Shown here: positions 36,125 to 45,800 of the stretch, one piece after another
Position numbering within the stretch: the first letter of the stretch is position 1
How the letters are laid out: every line of letters begins with the position of its first letter
Source: Pedobacter kyonggii
GTDB lineage: Bacteria; Bacteroidota; Bacteroidia; Sphingobacteriales; Sphingobacteriaceae
Length of the DNA stretch: 64,000 nucleotides
Assembly: GCF_004310665.1 (NCBI RefSeq)
Contig: NZ_SIXF01000019.1
Location: 35,200-99,199 of the forward strand
Direction of reading: 5' to 3'
Made by a program: the position numbers and the translations under genes
Notes under the pieces: model-generated
Told to the model about the DNA's origin: nothing
Databases searched by the model: none
Seen by the model: the letters and a program-made list of their open reading frames with translations, nothing else

Positions 36125-36310
36125 AGTTTAAATTCGTAAATATAATTGAAAAAAGATGAGAGCGCATGTAAGTCTAAATAACTATCAAGTATATTGTCAC
36201 TAAGATCAAGCCTCATCTTTTTCTATCTTTTAGAGTTTGAACAGAATGTAAGGAATTATGCATGTCATACTATCCAGAATATCCAACCAGGAGAAAAAAC
36301 GAAGGGAGAT
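36125..36310 (+). ncRNA. Predicted IS110 bridge RNA
   Basis: About 186 nt, close to the 177 nt of the IS621 bridge RNA. Target loop: an 11-bp stem (36150-36160 with 36212-36222) around an internal loop and a small top hairpin (AATAAC, 36177-36182, with GTaTATT). The 5' side holds TGTAAGTCT (36167-36175), equal to the left target CGCAAGTCT with two G-U-compatible changes. The 3' side holds TCACTAAG (36197-36204), reverse complement of the right target CTTAGTGG with one end wobble. Donor loop: closed by 36225-36231 with 36304-36310; it contains ACAGAAT (36241-36247), equal to the last 7 nt of the element, and AGGAG (36289-36293), complementary to core CT plus the first CCT. RNA ends are inferred. 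Confidence 0.75.
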
Positions 36311-36335
36311 TCATCAATTATAAAATTCTTAATCG

Positions 36336-37391
36336 ATGAAAAAAGTATTAAAACAGGTATTGGGGATAGATGTTGCCCAGAAAGAGCTAGTTGTAACCCT
36401 TGGCAGGCTATTAGATGATTTATCAGAAGAGCTGTACGCCTATAAAGTTTTCAAAAACAGTGAAGCAGGGATGAAACTGTTGGTTGACTGGGTAAAAAAA
36501 CTTTCGGACAGCACAGTTGGTGTTCATTACGTTATGGAGGCTACTGGAGTTTACCATCAAAAGTTTGCTTATTATTTATCGGAACATGGTCATCAACTCA
36601 GTATTATCCTTCCCAACAAGATAAGCAACTATATGCGCAGCCTGGAGGTAAAAACCATTACAGACAAAACCTGTTCGGAAGCTATTGCAAGATTTGGGCT
36701 TGGGCGGAAGCTGGACAATTGGGAAAAGCCAAAGAAGGTATATAGGAGTTTACAGCAGTTGACCCGGGAGCGTGACCAGATTGTGAACGAGAGATCTGCA
36801 GTGAAAAACCAGCTCCATGCGGAAAAATCAGAGGCTTACCCTTATGAGAAAAGTCTGGATCGCCTAAAGGCGAGGATTGCTTTTTTGAATGCGCAGGAAA
36901 AAGAGAGCAAAAAGGATATATCAGAAATTGTTTGTGAAGACAGGGATCTGAAGGAGGATGTGAAAATAATGTGTACAATGCCTGGCGTTGGGGAACTAAC
37001 AGCTGTAATTGTTTTGGCAGAAACCAACGGCTTTGAACTAATCCGCAGTAAGAAACAGCTTGCCAGCTATGCAGGCTTCGATGTGAAAGAGAAGCAATCT
37101 GGCACATCGGTAAAAGGAAAACCCAAAATATCAAAAAAAGGAAACCGCCATTTACGCAAGGCAATGTATCTGCCAAGTTTAAGTGCTGTTAAATGGGATG
37201 AAAGATTTAAAGCAATATATGCCAGAATATTGGCCAGAAATGGAATAAAAATGAAAGGATTAGTAGCTGTACAAAGAAAAATGTTAGAAATGATGTACAC
37301 GCTATTCCAAAACAAAACTGCTTATGACAAAAAATACCTCGAAAAAGAGAATAGCGTACAGATACAAGATCAGTACGCTATTACAAGCTAG
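36336..37391 (+). CDS. IS110-family transposase (RuvC-like DEDD plus Tnp20 serine domain)
   Basis: A 351-residue recombinase. The N-terminal RuvC-like domain has D12 ('LGIDVAQKEL'), E68 ('YVMEATGVYHQ') and D110 ('TITDKTCSEAIARFG'). The fourth acid, usually D in 'TDxxDA', is replaced by C113, with E115 nearby. A coiled-coil middle (about 135-215) joins it to the C-terminal domain with 'IMCTMPGVGELTAVIVLAET', 'LASYAGFDVKEKQSGTSVKG' (candidate catalytic serine S255) and 'KKGNRHLRKAMY'. In the IS621 system such a protein binds a bridge RNA and recombines target and donor DNA at CT cores. It follows its predicted RNA by 25 bp. Long antisense ORFs are shadows. Confidence 0.93.
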   Translation: MKKVLKQVLGIDVAQKELVVTLGRLLDDLSEELYAYKVFKNSEAGMKLLVDWVKKLSDSTVGVHYVMEATGVYHQKFAYYLSEHGHQLSIILPNKISNYMRSLEVKTITDKTCSEAIARFGLGRKLDNWEKPKKVYRSLQQLTRERDQIVNERSAVKNQLHAEKSEAYPYEKSLDRLKARIAFLNAQEKESKKDISEIVCEDRDLKEDVKIMCTMPGVGELTAVIVLAETNGFELIRSKKQLASYAGFDVKEKQSGTSVKGKPKISKKGNRHLRKAMYLPSLSAVKWDERFKAIYARILARNGIKMKGLVAVQRKMLEMMYTLFQNKTAYDKKYLEKENSVQIQDQYAITS

Positions 37392-37456
37392 TTCTATGAC
37401 TGCCTTATATAACAAAGATAATTAATTAAAATATTTTTTGGAAATCAACACAGAAT

Positions 37457-37575
37457 CTTAGTGGTTTGGACAATGTGGGCTGGCTGACTTGTGCCCTAAA
37501 GGATTAATGTATCAATTTAACGAAAAGCACAAGTCAGGCCTTTGCTTTTGCCGGGGCGCTAAGACTTGTGCTAGA
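37457..37575. repeat. Right part of dispersed repeat copy (B)
   Basis: From CTTAGTGG to GTGCTAGA, aligning with 29531-29656 of copy A: GGCTGACTTGTGC, GATTAAT, AAGCACAAGTCAGGCC, TTTGCTTTTGCC, GGCGCTAAGACTTG. The right arm (GCGCTAAGACTTGTGC) is intact. Confidence 0.65.
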
Positions 37576-37580
37576 TGGGG

Positions 37581-37685
37581 AGGCAAAGGATTGATAGATA
37601 TTGATGTGTTGATTTAATGAAAAGCACAAGTCAGGCCTTTGCTTGTGCCAGGGCACCAAGACTTCCGCTAGATGCGGATTTTTTT
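37581..37685. repeat. Third, partial repeat copy (C) ending in a hairpin
   Basis: Repeats the right half of copy B (AAAGCACAAGTCAGGCCTTT, GCTTGTGCCAGGGC, AAGACTTCCGCTAGA). Its end makes a 5-bp stem (TCCGC, TAGAT, GCGGA) followed by T7 on the plus strand (37664-37685), a terminator-like structure. The 317-bp gap 37392-37708 is filled by the IS right end and repeats. Confidence 0.55.
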
Positions 37686-37708
37686 GGTTTTGTCTTGATG
37701 AAAATAGG

Positions 37709-39754
37709 CTATTCATAGTCTTTACTTTTGGTCAGCTTTTTCAAAGTATCCAATTCATATATCGGTCGTTCTAAATCGTAAGGAATTTCTCTTTTGCTAA
37801 ACTGCTGGAAATATAACAAACAGGCATCCTTCCAAACCTGTGCATCACGGCTTTGGATCTTGAGCTTGGATTGCACGGATCTGAACCGCTCATCATCAAT
37901 CAAGCCCTTGGTACTGTCCCAAATGCGTTGGAAAGCACGAACACGTTGCAAACCCGAATCATAACGATAACAAAGCGCTGTCCAAAGGTCGTTTCCATTT
38001 TTAAGTTTATAAGTCCATGGCACATGGTGAAACCATAACAGGTATTCTTCTGGACAACTTTCCAGGCTGTTAAATGTAGATCGGAGTGGTTCATGGTACT
38101 GCTCAACGGCATTGCTACCGGTGCTGCTTCTGTTAAAACCTACTCCTAAAAGGTCTGCATTGTGGTAGTATACCGAAGTCCAATCGGCCCTGATGGCTTT
38201 ATTCGAGAACCATGGGGCGGGCCCGTAATGGTGGCCTTCGGCAAAAATGTGGTGCAATCCTAAAGGCATCATATAATCCACAGCCACTTCTCTGCTCTGC
38301 ATCATCATTTCTTTTATTGGCTTTACAAAGGTTCGCTCCATTTTCTTTTCCGTAGGACTTAAAAAAGTTTGCCTAATCCATTCATCTGCAATATCTTCAC
38401 TCTTAAGTTTGTTGTCCCAGGCAAGTCTGCCGAAAGCGTACCAATTGGCCTGTGCAAAAATATGCCCTGTCCAATTTCTCTCCAGGCCAATATTGGATAC
38501 CCCTGCAATTGCACTGAAGGTTCGTTTATCCATTGTCCCATCTGTACAGGCTGCTACAGTGCTGCCTTTACCATTTCGGTAGGTATCGCTTTGTAAACAC
38601 TCTTCCCAAAGGGTAGACAAGAAAACCAGGTGATTCGACCAGCCCAGATACTCCTGCGTGATCTGAAACTCTGGCATTACAGGTGTTTTAATCATAGCCC
38701 CGAATAAGGGACTGAATGGCTCTCGGGGCTGAAAATCAAGTGGTCCGTTTTTGATCTGGATAATTACATTTTTCTTGAATTTACCATCAAATTTTAAAAA
38801 CTCATTATATGCTTGTTTGGTACGGTCTTCATTACTTGGTTGATATACAAAGGCACGCCACATTACAATCCCTCCAAAAGGGGAGAGCGCATCAGCCATC
38901 ATATTGGCACCATCAACGTGTGTTCTTCCGAAATTTTGAGGGCCAGGTTGCCCTTCGCTATTGGCTTTTACAAGGAATCCTCCAAAATCAGGAATAAGTG
39001 AATAAATTTCTTTTGCCTTAGCTGCCCACCAATGCCTAACGGCGGGAACCAGAGGGTCGGCGGTTTTAAGTTTCCCAACCGTAACGGGCGAGGAAAAGTT
39101 GACCGATAAATAGACTTTTAAACCATATGGACGCAATACTGTGGCAATAGCCTGAACCTTTTGAAGATAGGCTATGGTGAGGATTTTTGCAGAAGCGTTT
39201 ACGTTGTTTAGCACTGTGCCGTTTATGCCTATGGAGGCATTAGCTCTTGCATATTCTTTGTACAAAGCGATATCTGCCTCACTGAGTTGAAGCGAAGAAT
39301 CGCCCTGTCTCCAAAATATCGAAGCACCAGCATACCCGCGTTCTACAGAACCATCCAGATTATCCCAGTGGTTAAGGATTCTTCTGGAATAGGAGGGATT
39401 AGATGCATAATTTTGATCAGACTTTCCTAAATACTGCCTTCTAAGGAGCTCGTAGCTTCCATAAAGGATGCCCAGATCCGTTTTAGCGGCAATTTTATTG
39501 CCTTCCAAACGAAATCCATCATCGGTAACCGAGCCATCTTTAACAAAATCAAATTTTAGTTCTGCGCCATCTTTTCCCAGCCACCCGTTTTTAATTTCTT
39601 GTACAGCAATGGTTAATACCGGCGACTTTCTTGGCGATACCACCTTTACCTGCTTGGCAGCGGTATGGCGGAGCCAAAGTTGATGTCCATCTTCAGCCTT
39701 CAGAAAATGGGTAGTAGCTGTAATGATAATCAATAGGAGGGTAATCTTTTTCAT
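37709..39754 (-). CDS. GH67 alpha-glucuronidase
   Basis: A 681-residue secreted enzyme (signal peptide ending near 'THFLKAEDG') that removes 4-O-methyl-glucuronic acid or glucuronic acid from the non-reducing end of xylo-oligosaccharides. The N-terminal beta domain (about 20-125) precedes the barrel with 'RRILNHWDNLDGSVERGYAG'. Catalytic acids by family pattern are E267 ('VKANSEGQPGPQ'), D340 ('NGPLDFQPREPF') and E362 ('VMPEFQITQEY'). The C-terminal helical dimer domain is complete. The gene follows GH3 directly (the GH3 stop is next to this start), so both are one transcript. It works after a GH10-type xylanase, which is not in view. Confidence 0.95.
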   Translation of the reverse strand: MKKITLLLIIITATTHFLKAEDGHQLWLRHTAAKQVKVVSPRKSPVLTIAVQEIKNGWLGKDGAELKFDFVKDGSVTDDGFRLEGNKIAAKTDLGILYGSYELLRRQYLGKSDQNYASNPSYSRRILNHWDNLDGSVERGYAGASIFWRQGDSSLQLSEADIALYKEYARANASIGINGTVLNNVNASAKILTIAYLQKVQAIATVLRPYGLKVYLSVNFSSPVTVGKLKTADPLVPAVRHWWAAKAKEIYSLIPDFGGFLVKANSEGQPGPQNFGRTHVDGANMMADALSPFGGIVMWRAFVYQPSNEDRTKQAYNEFLKFDGKFKKNVIIQIKNGPLDFQPREPFSPLFGAMIKTPVMPEFQITQEYLGWSNHLVFLSTLWEECLQSDTYRNGKGSTVAACTDGTMDKRTFSAIAGVSNIGLERNWTGHIFAQANWYAFGRLAWDNKLKSEDIADEWIRQTFLSPTEKKMERTFVKPIKEMMMQSREVAVDYMMPLGLHHIFAEGHHYGPAPWFSNKAIRADWTSVYYHNADLLGVGFNRSSTGSNAVEQYHEPLRSTFNSLESCPEEYLLWFHHVPWTYKLKNGNDLWTALCYRYDSGLQRVRAFQRIWDSTKGLIDDERFRSVQSKLKIQSRDAQVWKDACLLYFQQFSKREIPYDLERPIYELDTLKKLTKSKDYE

Positions 39755-42379
39755 CTAGTTGATTATTAGTTTTCTGGTTACAATATTACCGCTTGTTTTC
39801 AGCTTCTCATCTGGCTGGCTTCCACCGATCGATAATGTGATCTCGCCTTTTAGTGGTCTTTTTGTTCCTTTATCATCAATATAACTAAGTTCATCAGGTG
39901 ATAATTTAAAATGAACAAGTTTGCTTTCACCAGGTGCCAGGCTAACTCTCTGATATCCCTTAAGGGCTTTTTTAGCTGATTTGATTTTTAAATTGTTATG
40001 CATAACATACAGCTGGGCAACCTCGTCGCTCTGCATTTTACCGGTATTGGTGATCTTTACAGACAAACTTGTTCCTTTACCTGATTTAAGGTTTGAAGGT
40101 AGGATAAAGTTGTGATAATTGAATGTAGAATAGCTTAATCCATATCCAAATCCAAAAAGAGGTTTGCCTTTGAAATACCTATAGGTCCGATTTTCCATAT
40201 TATAATCATTAAAATCTTTTAGATCCTCATCACTCTTATAAAAGGTTACCGGCAGTCTTCCTGAAGGGCTGTAATCACCGAACAATAAATCAGCTACCGC
40301 AGTTCCTGCCGATTGGCCGCCGTACCAGGCATTAACAATGGCAGGTATATTTTCGGCTTCCCATGGAATGGCAATGGCGCTTCCCGTCATCATCACAAAA
40401 ACAACTGGCTTGCCGCTCGATTTTAAAGCTTTCATCAGTGAGGTTTGTGCCTGGGGAAGCATGATCGAGGTTCTGTCGCCTCCATTAAATCCAGGCACAT
40501 TTACTTTCATTTCTTCGCCTTCAAGTTGTGGAGAAATGCCGCCCACGAATATAAATGCATCTGCATCGCGATGGCGTGCAACCAACTCAGTAAAATCTGT
40601 GCGCCCAAAGGTACCTCCCGCAAAGCGGACCTTTGCTCCACCCTCACCTTGCCAGTATTCCATTTCAATTTTGTATGTAGAATCCTTCGAAACAGGAATT
40701 TTATACGTTTTAGCCCCCCACCTGTTTTTAGACCAGGCATCTAAAACTTTTTGCCCGTTTACCTTTAAACGGTAGCCATCATCCCCATCTACTTCAAAAG
40801 TGATTTCTTCTGACTTTAAAGCTTTAAACACTGTGCTGAACCGGGCAGAAAAATGGTTTGCAGCAAAACCTTCACCAATTTGCTCGCCCTCTTGCCAGTT
40901 GTGGTTTATTGATTCTTCGAACCGCGTTAAAAATGGCGCTCCCTGCAGTTCTATACCCTTGAAATATTCGGCTTTGAAACCCTTGTGGCCATCTACGGTT
41001 AATTGGTTCTCTAAATTTCGATAATGTAGAATCGTATCGCTCGCGAACGAAATCGCCTGCTCATATACCACCTCTGTTTGATTTCCCAGTTTATCTTTTA
41101 TGCCCTGAAGAACCGTTGTAATGGTTGAAGGGGTGCCATTGTAATTTCCAAGCACCGAAATATCATTATTAGCATTCGGACCAAGCACCACAAGTTTTTT
41201 TAGATTCTTTTTCAGCGGGAGTGTATTGGATTCGTTTTTTAACAGAACCATTGATGCCCTTGCCATTTTAAGTGCATGTGCTTTGTGGGCACTGTTTTCT
41301 AAAACTGTTATTGGTGTATTGGCGTATTTCACCATCGAAGGCGGATCGAACATGCCAAGCCTGAACCGGATCATGAACAGTCTTTTTACCGATACGTCAA
41401 TATCTTTTTCTGTAATAATACCGTTTTTAACCGCAGTAAGTAAAGCTTTATAAGCATCAGTTCCACAGTCTAGATCAGTTCCATGAAAAACCGCATCAGC
41501 AGATGCACTTGCTGCGTCTTTGTGGGTTTTGTGATTTTTAAAGAAATCATCAATGGCCCAGCAATCTGAAGTAACATAGCCCTTAAAACCCCATTTCTTT
41601 CTTAAAATGTCGGTCATTAAAAGATCGCTGCCACAACATGGTTGTCCTTGAAATGCGTTATAAGCACACATCACTCCGGCAACTTCCGATTTCGTAACCA
41701 GTTTTTCAAATGCTGGCAAATAAGTGTCCCAAAGATCAAAGGCACTAACATCTGCATTAAATATGTGGCGTAGCGGCTCCGGTCCGCTGTGTACAGCATA
41801 ATGTTTCGCACAAGCAGCCGCTTTCAGGTATTTTGGGTCATCGCCCTGCAAACCCCTTACAAATGCATCTCCAAGTGTAGCGGTTAAATAAGGATCCTCC
41901 CCATAGGTTTCCTGACCGCGTCCCCATCTTGGGTCTCTAAAGATATTGATATTGGGTGTCCAATAGGTCAGTCCCAGATAGCGTTCATTCGTACGGCCAA
42001 GCGCAACCGCCTTGTTGTAAATTGCCCGCCCTTCCAAAGCAGAGTAGTCTGCCATTTTACCCAGCGCTGCAGGATCGAACATGGCCGCCATTGCAATGGC
42101 CTGCGGATATACGGTAACCTTAAACGGGGTTCTAGCCACCCCGTGCAGTGTTTCATTCCACCAATCGTAAGCCGGAATTTTTAATCTTGGAATTGCAGGT
42201 GCTGAATTAAGCATCTGAAAAACTTTTTCCTCAAGTGTTAATCTGGATACCAGATCATCAACCCTTTTATCAAAAGGTAATTTGTAATCTTCAAATGGAT
42301 ATTCCTGAGCCTGAATTGGACTGGAAACGTGTAGAAGAGCTAACGTGGTAAATATTGTTAAAAAGAATAATCGTCTCAT
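39755..42379 (-). CDS. GH3 beta-xylosidase/beta-glucosidase with PA14 insertion
   Basis: A secreted enzyme of about 874 residues; I start at MRRLFFLTIFTTLALLHVSS, while the upstream start at 42412 adds a basic non-signal leader. The N-terminal GH3 domain has 'RWGRGQETYGEDPYLTATLG', 'CAKHYAVHSGPEP' and the nucleophile in 'GYVTSDCWAIDDF' (D272 here). A PA14-type carbohydrate-binding domain is inserted ('GFKAEYFKGIELQGAPFLTR', about 465-600). The C-terminal half and fibronectin-III-like end follow ('GRLPVTFYKSDEDLKDFNDY', 'KNTGKMQSDEVAQLY'). This architecture is common in Bacteroidota xylan-1,4-beta-xylosidases. It shares an operon with GH67 and is divergent from the HTCS gene. Confidence 0.95.
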   Translation of the reverse strand: MRRLFFLTIFTTLALLHVSSPIQAQEYPFEDYKLPFDKRVDDLVSRLTLEEKVFQMLNSAPAIPRLKIPAYDWWNETLHGVARTPFKVTVYPQAIAMAAMFDPAALGKMADYSALEGRAIYNKAVALGRTNERYLGLTYWTPNINIFRDPRWGRGQETYGEDPYLTATLGDAFVRGLQGDDPKYLKAAACAKHYAVHSGPEPLRHIFNADVSAFDLWDTYLPAFEKLVTKSEVAGVMCAYNAFQGQPCCGSDLLMTDILRKKWGFKGYVTSDCWAIDDFFKNHKTHKDAASASADAVFHGTDLDCGTDAYKALLTAVKNGIITEKDIDVSVKRLFMIRFRLGMFDPPSMVKYANTPITVLENSAHKAHALKMARASMVLLKNESNTLPLKKNLKKLVVLGPNANNDISVLGNYNGTPSTITTVLQGIKDKLGNQTEVVYEQAISFASDTILHYRNLENQLTVDGHKGFKAEYFKGIELQGAPFLTRFEESINHNWQEGEQIGEGFAANHFSARFSTVFKALKSEEITFEVDGDDGYRLKVNGQKVLDAWSKNRWGAKTYKIPVSKDSTYKIEMEYWQGEGGAKVRFAGGTFGRTDFTELVARHRDADAFIFVGGISPQLEGEEMKVNVPGFNGGDRTSIMLPQAQTSLMKALKSSGKPVVFVMMTGSAIAIPWEAENIPAIVNAWYGGQSAGTAVADLLFGDYSPSGRLPVTFYKSDEDLKDFNDYNMENRTYRYFKGKPLFGFGYGLSYSTFNYHNFILPSNLKSGKGTSLSVKITNTGKMQSDEVAQLYVMHNNLKIKSAKKALKGYQRVSLAPGESKLVHFKLSPDELSYIDDKGTKRPLKGEITLSIGGSQPDEKLKTSGNIVTRKLIIN

Positions 42380-42532
42380 ATATTTGGTTTTCTTAACTTT
42401 TGCAAGTTCCAAATAGTTTAACTTCGGGAGGTGTACATTTGGATAAAAACCTATGACAAATGTTTCGATCTGGTTGTTTGGGCCCTTTAAATTTTATTTC
42501 ACCTGATGAATTAGGACGAACATTGGGGGATA

Positions 42533-42566
42533 TTGAACATTTATTGCTATAATTTTCACAATTGAC
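42533..42566. promoter_or_regulatory. Candidate HTCS binding site 1 (HTCS/GH3 gap)
   Basis: TTGAACATTTAT, 13 bp, ACAATTGAC. The same two blocks with the same spacing occur at 58050-58083 before susC, and a shorter version (GAACAT, 18 bp, CAA) at 47220. It lies between GH3 and the HTCS gene, 154 bp before the GH3 start and 330 bp before the HTCS start. The rest of the 480-bp gap has no supported gene. Confidence 0.6.
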
Positions 42567-42895
42567 TTAACGCTCATCAGATAATCAGGTTATTTTAGCT
42601 TGAATTCGGAAACCTTGGGCGAAAACCAGGTGCGCTGATTAAATAACCAGATATGTTCAGCTCTGGGTGCTACCTACCTAACTGATAAACAAATAGATAA
42701 TATGGGCCATAGCTTTACTTGCAGGGTGATCAAAATTTCCCTGTTGTCATATCTTCACCCGGTTAAAATGTTTTCCATGCGCTGCAGCGGGTCAGCCAGT
42801 TTGGTTACGTGGGATTTTGGTTTTCTAGAAGGCAGTGCAAACAGGTCTGTCCAGGCCCGATATCAGTGTTACTGCTCAGATCAAAAAATAAAATC

Positions 42896-45800
42896 ATGAT
42901 TTTTAAATCTGCTTTTAATAAAATATTCCTGTGCTTTGCGGTCTCACTTCTGATTTCCCCAGTGAAAGATTACGCTCAACAGCAAAAAATAAATTTCACA
43001 TCACTGCAGATAAAAGACGGCCTATCATCCAACACAGTTAATGCGATAGTAAAAGACCACTTTGGTTTTATGTGGTTTGGCACAGAGGACGGACTGAATA
43101 AATACGACGGCAGCAACTTCACCGTTTATAAGTTTAATGAAAATGATCCGACAAGCCTGCGGTCCAATGATATCAGGGCTTTACATGAGGACAGTTCGGG
43201 TAACCTATGGGTTGGGAGCTCTCTGGGGTCTTTGAGTTTATTTGACCGTAAAAACAATTCCTTCATAACCTATCCTGCCAATGTAGAGGGCGGGCTTAGC
43301 AGCGATCTTATTCATGCTGTGACTACAGACCATTTAGGCCATGTTTGGGTAGCAACTTATAATGGGCTTGATGAGCTGGATCCAAAAACAAATAAGATCA
43401 TCAATCACATTAAGCAAACCCCCAACAGAAAATCTTCAGCTCAATTATCTTTTAACTGTCTGTTAGAAGATAGTAAGAACAGATTGTGGATCGGATCAAA
43501 TAATGGGGTTTATCTTTATGAAAGGAAAGAAAAGGCTTTCAGGATTTACCGCCACAGCCCCTCTGATGCTTCCACTCCGATCAGTAACGAGATCAACACG
43601 ATCTGTGAGGATAAATCGGGAAATATCTGGTTTGGTACCGCGCGGGGAATATGCAGGAAATTGCCTGCCCATGGTGGATTCAGTGCTTTTGTTTACATGG
43701 ACGGCGACCTCAATGCACTTGCCAGTAGCAGGGTGATCAGTCTGGCAATTGATAAAAACAATCAATTATGGGCAGGTACTGATGATGGACTGAAAATTAT
43801 TGATCTCAATAGTGCCGCTATTACATCCTACAGGCCGAACTACAGAGATTCCTACTCGCTGACAGGCAAATCGATCAGCAGTATTTATATTGATGACGGG
43901 ATCTACTGGCTGGGCCCGTTTCATGGCGGGATAAGTAAATATGATTCCAATCTGAATCTTTTTAACCTAAAGCAAAGCAATATTTACGATCCCAATGGTT
44001 TGAGTGCATCTGTAATCACTTCTTTCGTGCAGTACAGAGATGAAATATTTGTGGGCACAGATGGTGGTGGGCTAAATCTTTTCAATCCGCGTACCGAGCT
44101 GATAAAAAGGTTCAATGTCAGATTGCCTGATGGAAGTGCAATGAACAATATTTCCATAATAGCTATGGCTATCACCAAAGAAAAAAAACTGCTCATGGGA
44201 ACCTATTCAAACGGTTTGGTATCTATGGATCTGTTAACGGATAAGCTATTGCAGATTAAACACTCCACCAAAGCCAACGGGCTGAATTCGAATGACGTTT
44301 TTTGCTTAAAAGAAGACAAGACAGGTAAAATCTGGGTAGGAACCAATGGAGGAGGAGTGAACCTGATGACGCCAGATGCTAAAGTGATTTTGAAATACTG
44401 CAAGAACCCCCAGGCGCCCAACGAGGTGGATTTCCCGGGGAATAATTTCATTAGGTTTATAGAAGAAGATGATCAAAATAATATGTGGATCGGCACTTAT
44501 GGATCAGGAATATCGATACTTGATCAGTTTACCCATAAATTTTCGGTTCTGAACAAAAAAAACAATAACCTGCCGAATGATCTCACGCTGTCGATATTAA
44601 AGGACCGGTCAGGTAATCTATGGGTCGGAACTTTTAGTGGGGGGCTGAGCCTCTATGATCGTAAAAAGAACAGGTTCGTCAATTTCTCCGAAAAAAATGG
44701 ATTGAACAATGCTACAGTGTATGCTATAGTAGAAGACTTAAAGGGGCTGATCTGGGTAAGTACCAATAAAGGCATCAGCAGTTTTGATCCCACGACAAAA
44801 GTATTTACAAACTACACGGTTTATAATGGTGTTCAGAACAACAATTTTATCCGTGGTGCAGGGATGCGAACTGCCGGAGGGGAGATCTATTTTGGAGGGG
44901 CCGCTGGCTTCAATTATTTTAACCCGAGGTTCTTTAAAAAAAACAGAAGTATTCCTGCGGTGATCTTTACTGATCTCAAGGTTTCAAACTCGTCGGTGCT
45001 GCCCGGCAAGGCCAGCCCGATCCAGGAGCACATATCCATTGCCAAAAATATTCACCTGGACTATAAACAGAGTTTCACGCTCAGCTATGTCAGCATCAAT
45101 TACACCGTCCCTGAGGATAATCAGTATTTCTATAAATTAGAGGGGTTTGACAAGGATTGGATAAAGGCAGGCTCGACAAAATCGGTGTCCTATACCAATC
45201 TTGATCCAGGGGAATATGTCTTTCATGTTAAAGCAAACAACAGTAACGGTATCTGGAATGCCTCAGAAACTTCCATCGCCATTGATGTTAGTCCTCCGTT
45301 CTGGAAAACCACATATGCTTATATTTTTTATATCCTCACCATTGTCGGTACGCTTTTCTATATACGGCATCTGGGTATCCAGAAACTCAAAAGAAAGTTT
45401 GCCCTTGTTCAGGAAAAAATGAAAGCTGAGCAGCGTTTAGCGCAGCATCGTAAAGAAGCCGAACAGTTAAGGGCACTGGATAAACTCAAAATCAAGTTTC
45501 TGACAAATCTCAGCCATGAGTTCAGGACCCCGCTTTCGCTCATCATGGGCCCTGTAGATAAGCTGATTGCCGAACAGCCTGATCAGCATGTTGCCAATCC
45601 CTTATTGATGATCAAGCGCAATACAAGGCGGTTGCTAAACCTGGTTAACCAGATCCTGGATTTCAGAAAAATCGAGGACCGGGAACTTACTTTAAATGCT
45701 GTTGAAACAGATATCGTTTCTTTCATCAAAGAAGTTCTAGAATCATTCAATGATCTGAGCGAACGCAAGCAGATACAGTTGGTGTTCAATAGTCAATTGA

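Larger units (their letters stand above)
36111..37456 (+). mobile_element. IS110-family insertion element, bridge-RNA type
   Basis: The ends are set by comparing copy A of the repeat with the two flanks. The left flank ends ...GCGCAAGTCT (36110) and the right flank resumes at CTTAGTGG... (37457), where copy A reads through as GCAAGTCTTAATAGC. This leaves about 1346 bp with a CT dinucleotide at each side and no long terminal repeats, as in IS110 elements such as IS621. The non-coding left end (225 nt) is longer than the right end (65 nt), the IS110-group layout. Contents: a predicted bridge RNA (36125-36310) and the DEDD-type transposase (36336-37391). The gene looks intact, so the element may be active. 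Confidence 0.85.

Noticed and set aside
36117-36140. A 5-bp hairpin (TTTAC/GTAAA) as the 5' stem of the bridge RNA
   Set aside because: If the junction promoter is right, transcription starts after its first arm, so it would not be in the RNA.
36289-36309. AGGAG and GGGAG as ribosome binding sites of the transposase
   Set aside because: They lie 27-43 nt before the start codon, too far; both fit better as parts of the donor loop of the predicted bridge RNA.
36682-37176. A 164-codon ORF antisense to the transposase gene
   Set aside because: The transposase is a clear family member in the other strand; this frame shows no domain.
29514-37676. The repeated palindromes as a CRISPR array
   Set aside because: Only three copies, unequal spacing of several kilobases, nested palindromes and no cas genes.
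42702-42899. A 65-codon ORF before the HTCS gene, and the 29-codon N-terminal extension of the HTCS frame
   Set aside because: No signal peptide or family features; the HTCS signal peptide begins at 42896.
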